Assembly (NCBI GenBank): GCA_964383495.1
Contig: CAYLHG010000001.1
Coordinates: forward strand, 167,101 to 231,100
Length of the DNA stretch: 64,000 nt
Direction: 5' to 3'
Origin: CAWKDC01 sp964383495
GTDB taxonomy: Bacteria > Pseudomonadota > Gammaproteobacteria > JABCZS01
A program made the translations under genes and the position numbers. The notes below the pieces were generated by a model. That model did not search any database. It was not told the DNA's origin and was given only the letters and a program-made list of their open reading frames with translations. The number at the start of each line of letters is the position of its first letter. Within the stretch, counting starts at the first letter, position 1. Shown here in pieces: positions 35,244-43,430 of the stretch.

Positions 35244-35272
35244 ATAGTATACCTCAAGATAAGGTATACTAT
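35244..35272. promoter_or_regulatory. Perfect 11-bp inverted repeat in the rluD/bamD divergent gap
   Basis: ATAGTATACCT and AGGTATACTAT around a 7-nt loop. Each arm contains TATACT-like -10 sequence facing opposite genes, so the site may hold both promoters or an operator for them. Confidence 0.5.
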
Positions 35273-35295
35273 ATGTTCTCCGCTAGGAAGTGTAT

Positions 35296-36051
35296 ATGAT
35301 GAATCACATTAAGTTTGTTTGCATGATAATTTTATGCTCCATCCTGTTGGTAGGATGTAGTTCAAAAGGACCAAAAGATCCTTATCAAGATGAACCTGCT
35401 GATAAGATTTATAAAATTGGCACAGAGGCATTAGAGAAAAAACGCTATACCAAAGCAATCATCGCTTATGAAAGTTTAGATCGCCAATATCCTTTTGGTG
35501 AAGACATTGAAAAAGCCCATTTAAACATGATTTATGCTTATTATCGCCACAATGAATTACCCGCGGCGCTGCGCGCAGCAGACCGCTACATTAGGCTTCA
35601 TCCATCAAGTACTCATGTGGATTATGCTTATTATATGCGCGGCCTAGTAAAGTGCACCGAAAATATTGGTTTTGTGGCACGCTATTTGCCATTAGATCTC
35701 ACTCAACGAGATTTAAATAATAACCGCGAAGCATTTGCCTATTTTGAAGAATTCGTATCACGTTTTTCAGATAGCCGCTATGCGCCTGATGCACGTCAAC
35801 GCATGGTCGACATTCGCAACAGCTTGGCTACAGCAGAAATGAATGTCGCGCATTATTATTATAAACGGGGTGCGTACTTAGCATCAGCCAACCGTGCCCA
35901 AACAGTAATCGAATCTTTCCCGCATACGCCTGCTACGTATGACGCATTACAAGTCATGACAGATTCTTATAAAAAGCTAACATTAGATGAGTTGGCGAAG
36001 CAAACAGCTGAGGTTACAAGGAATCAAAAGGGGAACCAAGAAGGAACTTGA
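35296..36051 (+). CDS. bamD: Outer membrane assembly lipoprotein BamD
   Basis: Essential BAM-complex lipoprotein. About 251 residues; signal peptide with lipobox LVGC (Cys21), followed by five TPR-like repeats (IYKIGTEALEKKRYTKAIIAYESLDRQYPFG onward). Start is ATG 35296 or 35299 after AGGAAG. Followed immediately by the relaxase-like gene. Confidence 0.95.
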   Translation: MMNHIKFVCMIILCSILLVGCSSKGPKDPYQDEPADKIYKIGTEALEKKRYTKAIIAYESLDRQYPFGEDIEKAHLNMIYAYYRHNELPAALRAADRYIRLHPSSTHVDYAYYMRGLVKCTENIGFVARYLPLDLTQRDLNNNREAFAYFEEFVSRFSDSRYAPDARQRMVDIRNSLATAEMNVAHYYYKRGAYLASANRAQTVIESFPHTPATYDALQVMTDSYKKLTLDELAKQTAEVTRNQKGNQEGT

Positions 36052-36052
36052 A

Positions 36053-37432
36053 ATGTTTAACTTTAATAGGCAATACAATGACGACGGTTTTGTTTACGAT
36101 CGCGTACACGCCATACTCACTGTAGAAGAACTATTAGCACCCGCTGATCGAAAAGAAGCCATTGATCAAGTGCGACGGCAAAGTGGCGCTCCCGCAGATT
36201 ACTTCAATGCATTATATAGAGAGCTGATTGAAACATTTTCATATTTTGTTCAAAACATTCCTCATTTAAGAAACAAACGTATTTCTATTTTAGACAGGCA
36301 ATTAAACATTGCATCTACTTTACTGATTTTGAGAGAACCTTACATTTTAGCGGGAGATTTATTAAACCGCGTGACTGATCACGAAAAAGCATTATGGAAT
36401 TACGTGATGTTTAGTGGCATGTTACTCTCACGCATTGGCGATTTAATTTCGCAATATGATATTTCGTTATGTGATGAATTGGGCATTCGCAGTGAACAAT
36501 GGAAGCCATTGTTAGGGAATCTATCACTGAAAGGCGAGTATTATCGCATTGATAAAATGCGCGGTGAAACATCCACGTATCTCGGATATCATTTAATGTT
36601 AGCTTCACATTTAATGCCACCCGATGGGTTGCAGTGGATCATGAGCAATCCTGATGCATTTGAGCAATGGGTGATGATGTTAAACGGTGAAGGCGAACAT
36701 GATTATCCTTCTTTACATTTTTATGCTTTTTTATCGTTTGAAGAATGGTTAGAAGCCTATTATCCTGAAGAAAAAATACAGCCAGGGGCGCACCCAGAAG
36801 AAGAATCAGAACCATTATTAGATCGTTTTTTATTCATGAAAACACAAGATCGATGGGATTTGATTTTATCAAACCGCGCAACAGAAATTGCATTGGGCGA
36901 ACAATTTTTGTTGTGGCTTCGTGAAAGCATTTCTGCCAAAAAAATCGACATTAATAAAAAAGATGCGATGCTCTTCATTACACGTGAAGGCGCATTACTC
37001 ATTAATCCTGGCTTATTTAATTTATTTAAGGCTGACCACCCTATCCATGCGAGACGAGATGTACTGCATGCTTTTTCACAATTGCCCATTGCGGCGCAAG
37101 CGCATCTTCAACGTTACAAAACACAATTCCCTGGAGAAAACCCACACCATGTAGAAGGGTTAATTATCAAAGAACCAAAATTATTGTTTGCAAAAGAAAT
37201 TCCGCCACAAACAGAATACGTTGTGCGTAACCAAGCCACTTATCGAGTGGGCGAGCAAGCCTTATTACGCGAAAGAGAACAATTTTCAAAAACAGAACAA
37301 AAGCGATCATTTGAAGTAGGCAGCAAAGCGTCTACAGAAGCAAAGAAAGCGCAAGAGTACCCTATATTATTGCAACAAAAAGCGGAGCGAGAAAAAGTGA
37401 ACCCTTTTGCATCGGTGAAGACGAGGAAGTAA
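36053..37432 (+). CDS. TraI/MobH-like relaxase homologue with decayed metal site
   Basis: 459 residues from ATG 36053 (AAGGAA upstream), 1 nt after bamD. The N-terminal half (about 15-200) resembles the TraI_2 helicase/relaxase domain of integrative elements (LLAPADRKEAIDQVRRQSGAPADYFNALYRELIETFSYFVQNIP). The segment near 285-325 (FLLWLRESISAKKIDINKKD, then EGALLINPGLFNLF) matches its C-terminal winged-helix part. The HHxGGLLxH and LLHDIGK metal-binding motifs of active MobH proteins read NKRISILDRQ and LLSRIGD here, so nuclease/HD chemistry is unlikely. No conjugation genes are nearby. Possibly domesticated. Confidence 0.65.
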   Translation: MFNFNRQYNDDGFVYDRVHAILTVEELLAPADRKEAIDQVRRQSGAPADYFNALYRELIETFSYFVQNIPHLRNKRISILDRQLNIASTLLILREPYILAGDLLNRVTDHEKALWNYVMFSGMLLSRIGDLISQYDISLCDELGIRSEQWKPLLGNLSLKGEYYRIDKMRGETSTYLGYHLMLASHLMPPDGLQWIMSNPDAFEQWVMMLNGEGEHDYPSLHFYAFLSFEEWLEAYYPEEKIQPGAHPEEESEPLLDRFLFMKTQDRWDLILSNRATEIALGEQFLLWLRESISAKKIDINKKDAMLFITREGALLINPGLFNLFKADHPIHARRDVLHAFSQLPIAAQAHLQRYKTQFPGENPHHVEGLIIKEPKLLFAKEIPPQTEYVVRNQATYRVGEQALLREREQFSKTEQKRSFEVGSKASTEAKKAQEYPILLQQKAEREKVNPFASVKTRK

Positions 37433-37503
37433 AAAAACGTTATGCGCACAAAAATAATATTTTAAATCAAGCAATTGCAATCTTGTGTTGCATTGCATAT
37501 AAT

Positions 37504-37532
37504 TTGCATATTCAATATAATTATATTATACT
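37504..37532 (+). promoter_or_regulatory. Promoter/operator of the RHH-ParE pair
   Basis: TTGCAT (37504-37509), 17 bp, TATACT (37527-37532); the spacer carries the perfect palindrome AATATAATTATATT (37514-37527). Antitoxin binding there would block the promoter. Confidence 0.55.
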
Positions 37533-37562
37533 CATAGTACGTAAATTGGAAAGGAGAGCTGG

Positions 37563-37865
37563 ATGACACGTACTTCCGGGCATACCAAAGAAGAGAGCTT
37601 TAATTTCCGCGTTCCTGCCGAGTTAAAAGCTAACTTTCAAAAGGCCGCTGAGATGTCGGACCGCCCTGCGGCTCAAATCATTCGTGATTTTATGCGCGCA
37701 TACGTCAACGAATATCAAAAAGCTGAGGTGGGTTATGATGCCTGGTTTAGAAAACAAGTGCAAATAGCCCTTGATAACCCACATCCTGGCAAATCACATC
37801 GCGACATAATGGAACAAATACGTTTACTCATTGACGAGGCTGTTAAAAAAGAGCATGAAAATTGA
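37563..37865 (+). CDS. Ribbon-helix-helix antitoxin (RelB/ParD-like)
   Basis: 100 residues. ESFNFRVPAELKANFQKAAEMSDRPAAQIIRDFMRAYV is a ribbon-helix-helix DNA-binding region; YDAWFRKQVQIALDNP is the usual toxin-binding linker of ParE-linked antitoxins. AAGGAGAG ribosome site. Overlaps the toxin gene by 11 nt. Confidence 0.83.
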   Translation: MTRTSGHTKEESFNFRVPAELKANFQKAAEMSDRPAAQIIRDFMRAYVNEYQKAEVGYDAWFRKQVQIALDNPHPGKSHRDIMEQIRLLIDEAVKKEHEN

Positions 37866-38145
37866 GTGGCATCCTTTTGCAGAGCAAGATCTCATCGAAA
37901 TTATCAGATACGTTGCAGCTGAGAATGCAGGTGCTGCGAATTACCTTTATACAGAAATCGACAGTCAAATAACTATATTAAAAGATTATCCATATGCAGG
38001 GCGAATTGGCCGTGTTAACGGTACACGAGAATTGGTTATTGTACGCACCTCTTATATTGTGGCATACCGTGTTCTTGACGAGATTATTACCATCTTACGC
38101 ATACTACATGGCGCACGAAAATGGCCTGAATTACAAAAAAAATAA
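37855..38145 (+). CDS. ParE/RelE superfamily toxin
   Basis: 96 residues from ATG 37855. EWHPFAEQDLIEIIRYVAAENAGAA, the P-x-x-GR motif (YPYAGRIGRVNGTRELVI) and the final YRVLDEIITILRILHGARKWP are classic ParE features, predicting gyrase inhibition; RelE-type mRNA cleavage cannot be excluded. Confidence 0.88.
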   Translation: MKIEWHPFAEQDLIEIIRYVAAENAGAANYLYTEIDSQITILKDYPYAGRIGRVNGTRELVIVRTSYIVAYRVLDEIITILRILHGARKWPELQKK

Positions 38146-38173
38146 AGTAGGGTGTATTGATGTTATTAATCAT

Positions 38174-38734
38174 TCACCTACAAAAATTCGCTAATAATGC
38201 ATAGCCTTGTTCCGTATTAACCGATTCCGGATGAAATTGCACGCCATACACCGGAAAGATCTTGTGACGCAACGCCATGATCTCCCCTTCCTCAGATTCT
38301 GCCAATACTTCTAAATTCTCTGGCAACGCTTCCTTCATTACCACCAGCGAATGATATCGCCCCACTTTCAATGGAGAAACAATCCCTGCAAAAATATGTT
38401 CTCCACAATGTTTAATCCAAGAAGATTTCCCATGCATCGGCTTTTGTGCTTTACTTACCTTCCCTCCGTAAGCTTGCCCAATCGCTTGATGCCCTAAACA
38501 TACTCCCAAAATAGGAATACGATCTCCTAAACGTGTGATCACTTCTAATGAAATACCTGCCCTGTCAGGATCATAAGGTCCCGGCGAAATAATGATTTTA
38601 TCAGGATTTAATTTTTCAATTTCATCTACGGTGATGTGATCATTGCGAACAATCGTGGTCTCATAACCTAATTGGTTAATGTATCGCCCTAAGTTGTGTA
38701 TGAAAGAATCGTAATTATCAATCAGCAAGATCAT
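38174..38734 (-). CDS. pabA: Aminodeoxychorismate/anthranilate synthase glutamine amidotransferase
   Basis: Supplies ammonia from glutamine for p-aminobenzoate (folate) synthesis. 186 residues, class I amidotransferase with nucleophile Cys in GVCLGHQAIGQAYGG and the His/Glu pair in VQFHPESV. It overlaps pabB by 17 nt. May also serve anthranilate synthase, as shared PabA/TrpG subunits do elsewhere. Confidence 0.92.
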   Translation of the reverse strand: MILLIDNYDSFIHNLGRYINQLGYETTIVRNDHITVDEIEKLNPDKIIISPGPYDPDRAGISLEVITRLGDRIPILGVCLGHQAIGQAYGGKVSKAQKPMHGKSSWIKHCGEHIFAGIVSPLKVGRYHSLVVMKEALPENLEVLAESEEGEIMALRHKIFPVYGVQFHPESVNTEQGYALLANFCR

Positions 38735-40163
38735 GAATTTTTTCCTCGCCTTGCAATACTTTTCTTAAAGCACTCGCCTTGGTTAGCGTTTCTTCATATT
38801 CTTCTTGGAGATTAGATTCCGCAAGAATACCACCCCCTGCTTGAAAATAAACACGATTACCTGTTATTGTATAAGTGCGAATGACAATGGATGTATCCAT
38901 ATTGCCATCAAAACCAATATAACCAATGCTTCCACAATAGGCACCACGGTTCGTTTGCTCAATTTCATGAATAATTTCCATCGCCCGTATTTTAGGCGCA
39001 CCAGTAATAGATCCACCTGGAAACGTTGCTTTTAATAAGCTGATAGCATCTTCAGTTGGTTTCAATTTCCCTTCAATCACAGATACTAAATGATGAACGG
39101 TCTCATAACTTTCTAACCCACATAATTGAACCACATGGATGGAATCTGGCAAGCAAACGCGTGATAAATCATTTCGCATCAAATCGACAATCATTGTATT
39201 TTCAGCGCGATCTTTTTCGCTGAAAATGAGCTCATCTGATATTTTTTTATCCTCTTCCGTTGTCTTTCCTCTCCGCCGAGTCCCTTTGATAGGCCGTGTT
39301 TGAACCTGATTATTGTGTAATAAAATAAATCGCTCTGGTGATGCAGAAGCAATGGCAACATCATCAAATTGAATAAATGCAGAAAAAGGAGATGGATTTT
39401 TAATGCGCAACGCCGCATAAAGATCAATGGGTTTCACATGTTTTGGTAAAAAACTGGAAAAACACTGTGCAATATTTGCTTGAAAAATATCACCATCATA
39501 AATATAGTCAACTACTTTTTTAATAGCTTTATGATAAGATTCTTGTGTAAAATTAGATTCAATTTTATTTTTAGAGCAAATACTCCACTGATCCTTAAAA
39601 ACAACTTTGCATTCTTCATTAATTTTTTCATACAGCCAAGCCGCCCTTCTCTCAGCATGTCTTCGTCTTGCATTTTCTTCTTTTTCAGGAAATCCTTGAG
39701 AAATAATCCATGATTTTTTTTGAACATGATCCATCGCAATCATACAATCGTAAAACCCAATACACATATCAGGCACATTCATATCATCCCGCATAGGCTT
39801 AGGAATATTTTCAAGATGATGTAACAAATCGTAACCAAAATAACCCATTGCACCTCCTTGAAAAGGAGGGATACAATCATTCGAAGTGCTTTGATATTGT
39901 TGCAATTGTATTTTTAAATAATTGAAAGGGTTTCCATGAAAATTTTCGTCATTAATTTGAATCACACCATTTTTACTGCGAATCATTAAAAATGGATCAA
40001 TACCAATGTAACTGAAACGCCCTAAAAATTCATCGCGCTTCGCACTGTCTAAAAAACACAATCCAGGCTCTTGCGCTAATTTTAGTAAAACAGCATTTGA
40101 ATCGATGTACTTAACTTCTTTAATAACTGGAGCCACGTTTACAACACTCTCAACAGCACCCAT
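38718..40163 (-). CDS. pabB: Aminodeoxychorismate synthase component I PabB
   Basis: Converts chorismate plus ammonia to aminodeoxychorismate. 481 residues with chorismate-binding domain. The diagnostic PIKGTRRR motif (near 290) carries the Lys nucleophile of PabB; anthranilate synthase TrpE has PIAGT instead. Further motifs: EKDRAENTMIVDLMRNDL, SITGAPKIRAMEII, FQAGGGILAES. Upstream of pabA and overlapping it. Confidence 0.92.
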   Translation of the reverse strand: MGAVESVVNVAPVIKEVKYIDSNAVLLKLAQEPGLCFLDSAKRDEFLGRFSYIGIDPFLMIRSKNGVIQINDENFHGNPFNYLKIQLQQYQSTSNDCIPPFQGGAMGYFGYDLLHHLENIPKPMRDDMNVPDMCIGFYDCMIAMDHVQKKSWIISQGFPEKEENARRRHAERRAAWLYEKINEECKVVFKDQWSICSKNKIESNFTQESYHKAIKKVVDYIYDGDIFQANIAQCFSSFLPKHVKPIDLYAALRIKNPSPFSAFIQFDDVAIASASPERFILLHNNQVQTRPIKGTRRRGKTTEEDKKISDELIFSEKDRAENTMIVDLMRNDLSRVCLPDSIHVVQLCGLESYETVHHLVSVIEGKLKPTEDAISLLKATFPGGSITGAPKIRAMEIIHEIEQTNRGAYCGSIGYIGFDGNMDTSIVIRTYTITGNRVYFQAGGGILAESNLQEEYEETLTKASALRKVLQGEEKIHDLAD

Positions 40164-41302
40164 TTCAAGTATTCACCTTCTAAATAGGCTGGATTAATCG
40201 GATGGTCTGCCCCACTGCTTCCCGTAGCAACAATCTGAACGCGTCGCTTACATCCCATGGCAGCATCTAATAATAATCGTTTGAACAACCCTAAATCTAT
40301 CGCACTGGAGCAGCTGCACGTTAGCAATAATCCATCTTTAGGAAGTCTCGCAATTGCAATGCGATTTAATTTCAAATAATGCGATTTCGCTTTATCCACA
40401 TGCTGACGGCTTGGCGCTAATTTGGGGGGATCCAAAATAATGAAATCGTATCCCGTGTGAGATTGTATTGCATTCATGGCATCATCTTCTTCAAACATTA
40501 TGTTCGAAAATCCATTCAATGCTGCATTCTGACGTGCCAACGCAATAGCAGGTCCAGAAGAATCTATTCCCAATACTGTTTCCGCACCGCCCATTACTGC
40601 ATTTAATGCGAAACCGCCCGTGTAACAAAAGGTATCTAACACGCGACGATTTTTCGCAAAATCACGCACCCATAAACGTGCATCACGTTGATCACAATAA
40701 AATCCAGTTTTTTGTGACAAGTTAAAATCAACGTGATATTGAATACCACTTTCTAATACTTGCACTTTGAGAGAAGGATTTTCAACCACAGGCAACGTTG
40801 CCATTCCTTCTTGTAATAAAGGTTTTTCTTGAAACCGTATGATCCAAGTAATATCCGGGAATATATCAGCGCACACCGCTATTAATATTTCACGATGAAT
40901 CACAGCCCATGCAGCGCTGATCGCAATCACACCTGCTGTATCATACATGTCAATGGTTACGCCTGATAAACCATCGCCTTCGCTATTTAATAATCGGTAT
41001 GCTGTCGTTTGTGTGGGATTAATAAACATGTCGCGTAATTTTTTTGCTTGTAATAGGCGATGACGAATAATATCTTCTAATGAGGTTAATTTTTCATGCG
41101 TCCACGCTAAAATGCGAATACGATATAATGAATTCGGGTTATACACACCTCGGCCTATCTCAACATCGTCGGCATCGACAAGAGTGATCTCTTCCGCTAA
41201 TTCAGGTTCTTTGGGTGGCGACGCTAAAGCACGAGGATAAACAAACGGGTTGCCCGCCCATAACGGTTTGGCAAAACCAGGTTTTAGCATAAGATTCATC
41301 AT
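40139..41302 (-). CDS. rlmI: 23S rRNA (cytosine(1962)-C5)-methyltransferase RlmI-like
   Basis: About 387 residues from ATG 41302 (AAAGAG upstream; a start at 41323 lacks a ribosome site). N-terminal PUA domain (GFAKPLWAGNPFVYPRAL...GRGVYNPNSLYRIRILAW), then Rossmann methyltransferase with VLDTFCYTGGFALNAVMGGA, FIILDPPKLAPSR and LLTCSCSS, the RlmI pattern. Overlaps pabB by 25 nt. Confidence 0.9.
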   Translation of the reverse strand: MMNLMLKPGFAKPLWAGNPFVYPRALASPPKEPELAEEITLVDADDVEIGRGVYNPNSLYRIRILAWTHEKLTSLEDIIRHRLLQAKKLRDMFINPTQTTAYRLLNSEGDGLSGVTIDMYDTAGVIAISAAWAVIHREILIAVCADIFPDITWIIRFQEKPLLQEGMATLPVVENPSLKVQVLESGIQYHVDFNLSQKTGFYCDQRDARLWVRDFAKNRRVLDTFCYTGGFALNAVMGGAETVLGIDSSGPAIALARQNAALNGFSNIMFEEDDAMNAIQSHTGYDFIILDPPKLAPSRQHVDKAKSHYLKLNRIAIARLPKDGLLLTCSCSSAIDLGLFKRLLLDAAMGCKRRVQIVATGSSGADHPINPAYLEGEYLKWVLLRVL

Positions 41303-41399
41303 AAAAGGCTCTTTAAAACGCATAGTTTAGCATGTCGGATAAGTTTCAGCGACCTCTAAAATAGGTATATACTATTAACAACTTCAGTAGGAGCAAACG

Positions 41400-41873
41400 A
41401 TGAAAAAATTGGCCATTTTATTCTCACTCTGCTTAGCCTTTCCTCTTTTTGCTAAGACACCAACCCCCGTGGGAACTTGGATGACTTACGATGACGAAAC
41501 AAAAGAACCCGAAAGTCTTGTACGCATTTATAAAGTGAAAGGCAAAAATATTTATAATGGTAAAATTTACAAATCACTTGCCCCAAATCCTACCGGGCCC
41601 AGCACTTGTGAAAACTGCCCAGAGCCTTTTACAGGCAAAAAAATTCAAGGATTAGAGTTTTTATGGGGCTTTAAACGAAGCGAAGAAAACCCTTTACAAT
41701 ATGTTAATGGCCATGTATTAGACCCTCGAAATGGAAGTGTGTATAACGCCAAAATGACTGTTTCTGAAGACGGTAAGATCCTAAACTTCCGCGGCTATAT
41801 GGGCATTTCGTTGTTCGGCGGATCTAGGACGTGGGCCCGGGTTGAAGAACAGCCGAAGCCGAATGAGCAATAA
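41400..41873 (+). CDS. DUF2147 exported protein
   Basis: 157 residues, signal peptide (cleavage near LFA, residue 18), then a lipocalin-like domain: PVGTWMTYDDETKEPESLVRIYK, CENCPEPFTGKKIQGLEFLWGFK, GHVLDPRNGSVYNAKMTV, LNFRGYMGISLFGGSRTWAR. Function unknown. Its last 50 nt overlap the convergent gene at 41824. Confidence 0.88.
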   Translation: MKKLAILFSLCLAFPLFAKTPTPVGTWMTYDDETKEPESLVRIYKVKGKNIYNGKIYKSLAPNPTGPSTCENCPEPFTGKKIQGLEFLWGFKRSEENPLQYVNGHVLDPRNGSVYNAKMTVSEDGKILNFRGYMGISLFGGSRTWARVEEQPKPNEQ

Positions 41874-42618
41874 TATTGCCCGGTTGGGTAGCGGTGGTGG
41901 CATCGTACTGCGGTGTCTGTCGCCTCTCACTTTCCTCAGCGACAGCGACAGACATATCCTCCAAAGAGGCAAACTTACGATTCATAGCAGCAAAGTATGT
42001 TGCAACACCTTGTTTGTATCCCCCAATAGCTGAGATCAAGAACAAAAAGCTGTAGAACCCCATATAGGTTCCTTTGATCCAGTCAGAAGAATCCTGAGCA
42101 AAACCTATAGCAAGAGTGTCACCATCGTGGCCACTGTCCAAGCAAGCAGCACCTATTACTAAACCACCGAAGGCTATCATGCCTAAGAACAGAAGGAAAG
42201 TAGCGTTAAAGCCAACCGCACGGTGTACATGCTGTTCTCGTTCAAGAATCCCTCCCTCTACGAGGGTCCCATATTTATACTGCTCCTTGTACAGCAAGTA
42301 TTGAGCCCTTGCGCTTAAAGCACAAGCAAAGCCCATAAACATCAAAAAGGTCGCTGTGGCGGGATCACTTGCCCCTAGATAATTTAAAGAAGGCGTTAAA
42401 CCCGAATCAGGGTTAAGCTCCCATTCACGGTCTGTTCTCCAGTATTTATCTGTATATTCCTGAGCATTGTAGAAAAGCAAAGCGGCTCCACCAATACAAG
42501 CAAGAGCGGCCAGCATCGCCAATGTGGCACCCGTTTTAGGGTGCTTATTCATAAAGCGTACGTCCCAAGGAGCTTTATCAGAGAGTAAATAAGGAATATC
42601 TTTAGATTCTGTTGCCAT
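41824..42618 (-). CDS. Orphan four-helix membrane protein (family member 3)
   Basis: 264 residues. N-terminal LLSDKAPWDVRFM motif, helix 1 ending FYN, LGASDPATA opening helix 2, helices 3 and 4, GFAQDSSDW loop, then a disordered tail. Clearly a tandem duplicate of the gene 14 bp upstream (42633). No known family. Confidence 0.75.
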   Translation of the reverse strand: MATESKDIPYLLSDKAPWDVRFMNKHPKTGATLAMLAALACIGGAALLFYNAQEYTDKYWRTDREWELNPDSGLTPSLNYLGASDPATATFLMFMGFACALSARAQYLLYKEQYKYGTLVEGGILEREQHVHRAVGFNATFLLFLGMIAFGGLVIGAACLDSGHDGDTLAIGFAQDSSDWIKGTYMGFYSFLFLISAIGGYKQGVATYFAAMNRKFASLEDMSVAVAEESERRQTPQYDATTATQPGNIIAHSASAVLQPGPTS

Positions 42619-42632
42619 ACCATACCTCGTAT

Positions 42633-43352
42633 TTAATTAAAAACTCCCCAGTACCCAGCTTTTTCCTTATTTGCACTATTGCCATCGTCGTTCGAGCTCG
42701 TTGGCTCTTTCTCACCTGGAGCTGATAACATACAAGCCTGTTTATATAATCCGACACCTGCAAGTACGAATAACAAGGCGTATAAACTCAGGTATGTGCC
42801 CTGCATAACGTCAGAAGAATCCGGCAGAAATCCCGTCGGCGCATCATACTCATTGCCACCCATAAAAGACAGCAGCCCCACAGCAAGACCATATAGCGCT
42901 GCAAGCTCTAAACTTAACATAAAACCAAAATTACCACCAACAGCCCCATGGATACCTTCATTATTATTATTCTCGTCCTTAATTGTATTATCATCAGATG
43001 TTTCTGTTGGCTTGAGCCGCTGATATTGCATCCACGCATGGTAAGCTGCAGAAACCGCCATAGCAAAGAAAAAGATGGCTATGATAGGGTCACTCACCCC
43101 CAAATAATTAGCAGAAGGCAATAACCCCGTGCCAGGGTCAGGGGTCCAAACATACTCATCGCCCTCACTTACAACAAGATCTTGATATTGCACAAAATTA
43201 TAAAAAATCGCTACCCCAGCCCCTGTACAGCAAAGCGCAACAAGCGTGGCTAGCGTGAAACTGGTTGCAGGATAATCTCGCATAAAACGTACGTCTCGAG
43301 AACGCTTGTCAGACAAAAAATAATCATTGGTCACTTGTTGAGATGTTGCCAT
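42633..43352 (-). CDS. Orphan four-helix membrane protein (family member 2)
   Basis: 239 residues, paralogue of 41824-42618: LLSDKRSRDVRFM (here FLSDK), FYN after helix 1, LGVSDPIIA at helix 2, YGLAVGLLSF in helix 3, GFLPDSSD loop, aromatic helix 4, disordered Asn/Ser/Glu tail. An Asp/Asn/Glu-rich cytosolic loop lies between helices 2 and 3. Function unknown. Confidence 0.75.
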   Translation of the reverse strand: MATSQQVTNDYFLSDKRSRDVRFMRDYPATSFTLATLVALCCTGAGVAIFYNFVQYQDLVVSEGDEYVWTPDPGTGLLPSANYLGVSDPIIAIFFFAMAVSAAYHAWMQYQRLKPTETSDDNTIKDENNNNEGIHGAVGGNFGFMLSLELAALYGLAVGLLSFMGGNEYDAPTGFLPDSSDVMQGTYLSLYALLFVLAGVGLYKQACMLSAPGEKEPTSSNDDGNSANKEKAGYWGVFN

Positions 43353-43430
43353 TTTTAACCCCTACATTGATAATACTTCTAAATTATGCGCACCTAAGCA
43401 GTCTACTAAAAACAAATGGCAGTTTCAAGC

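Noticed and set aside
36053..37432. Intact conjugative relaxase or integrative element
   Set aside because: Metal-binding motifs are missing and there are no integrase, att repeats or transfer genes around it; xerD at 29122 is the chromosomal resolvase.
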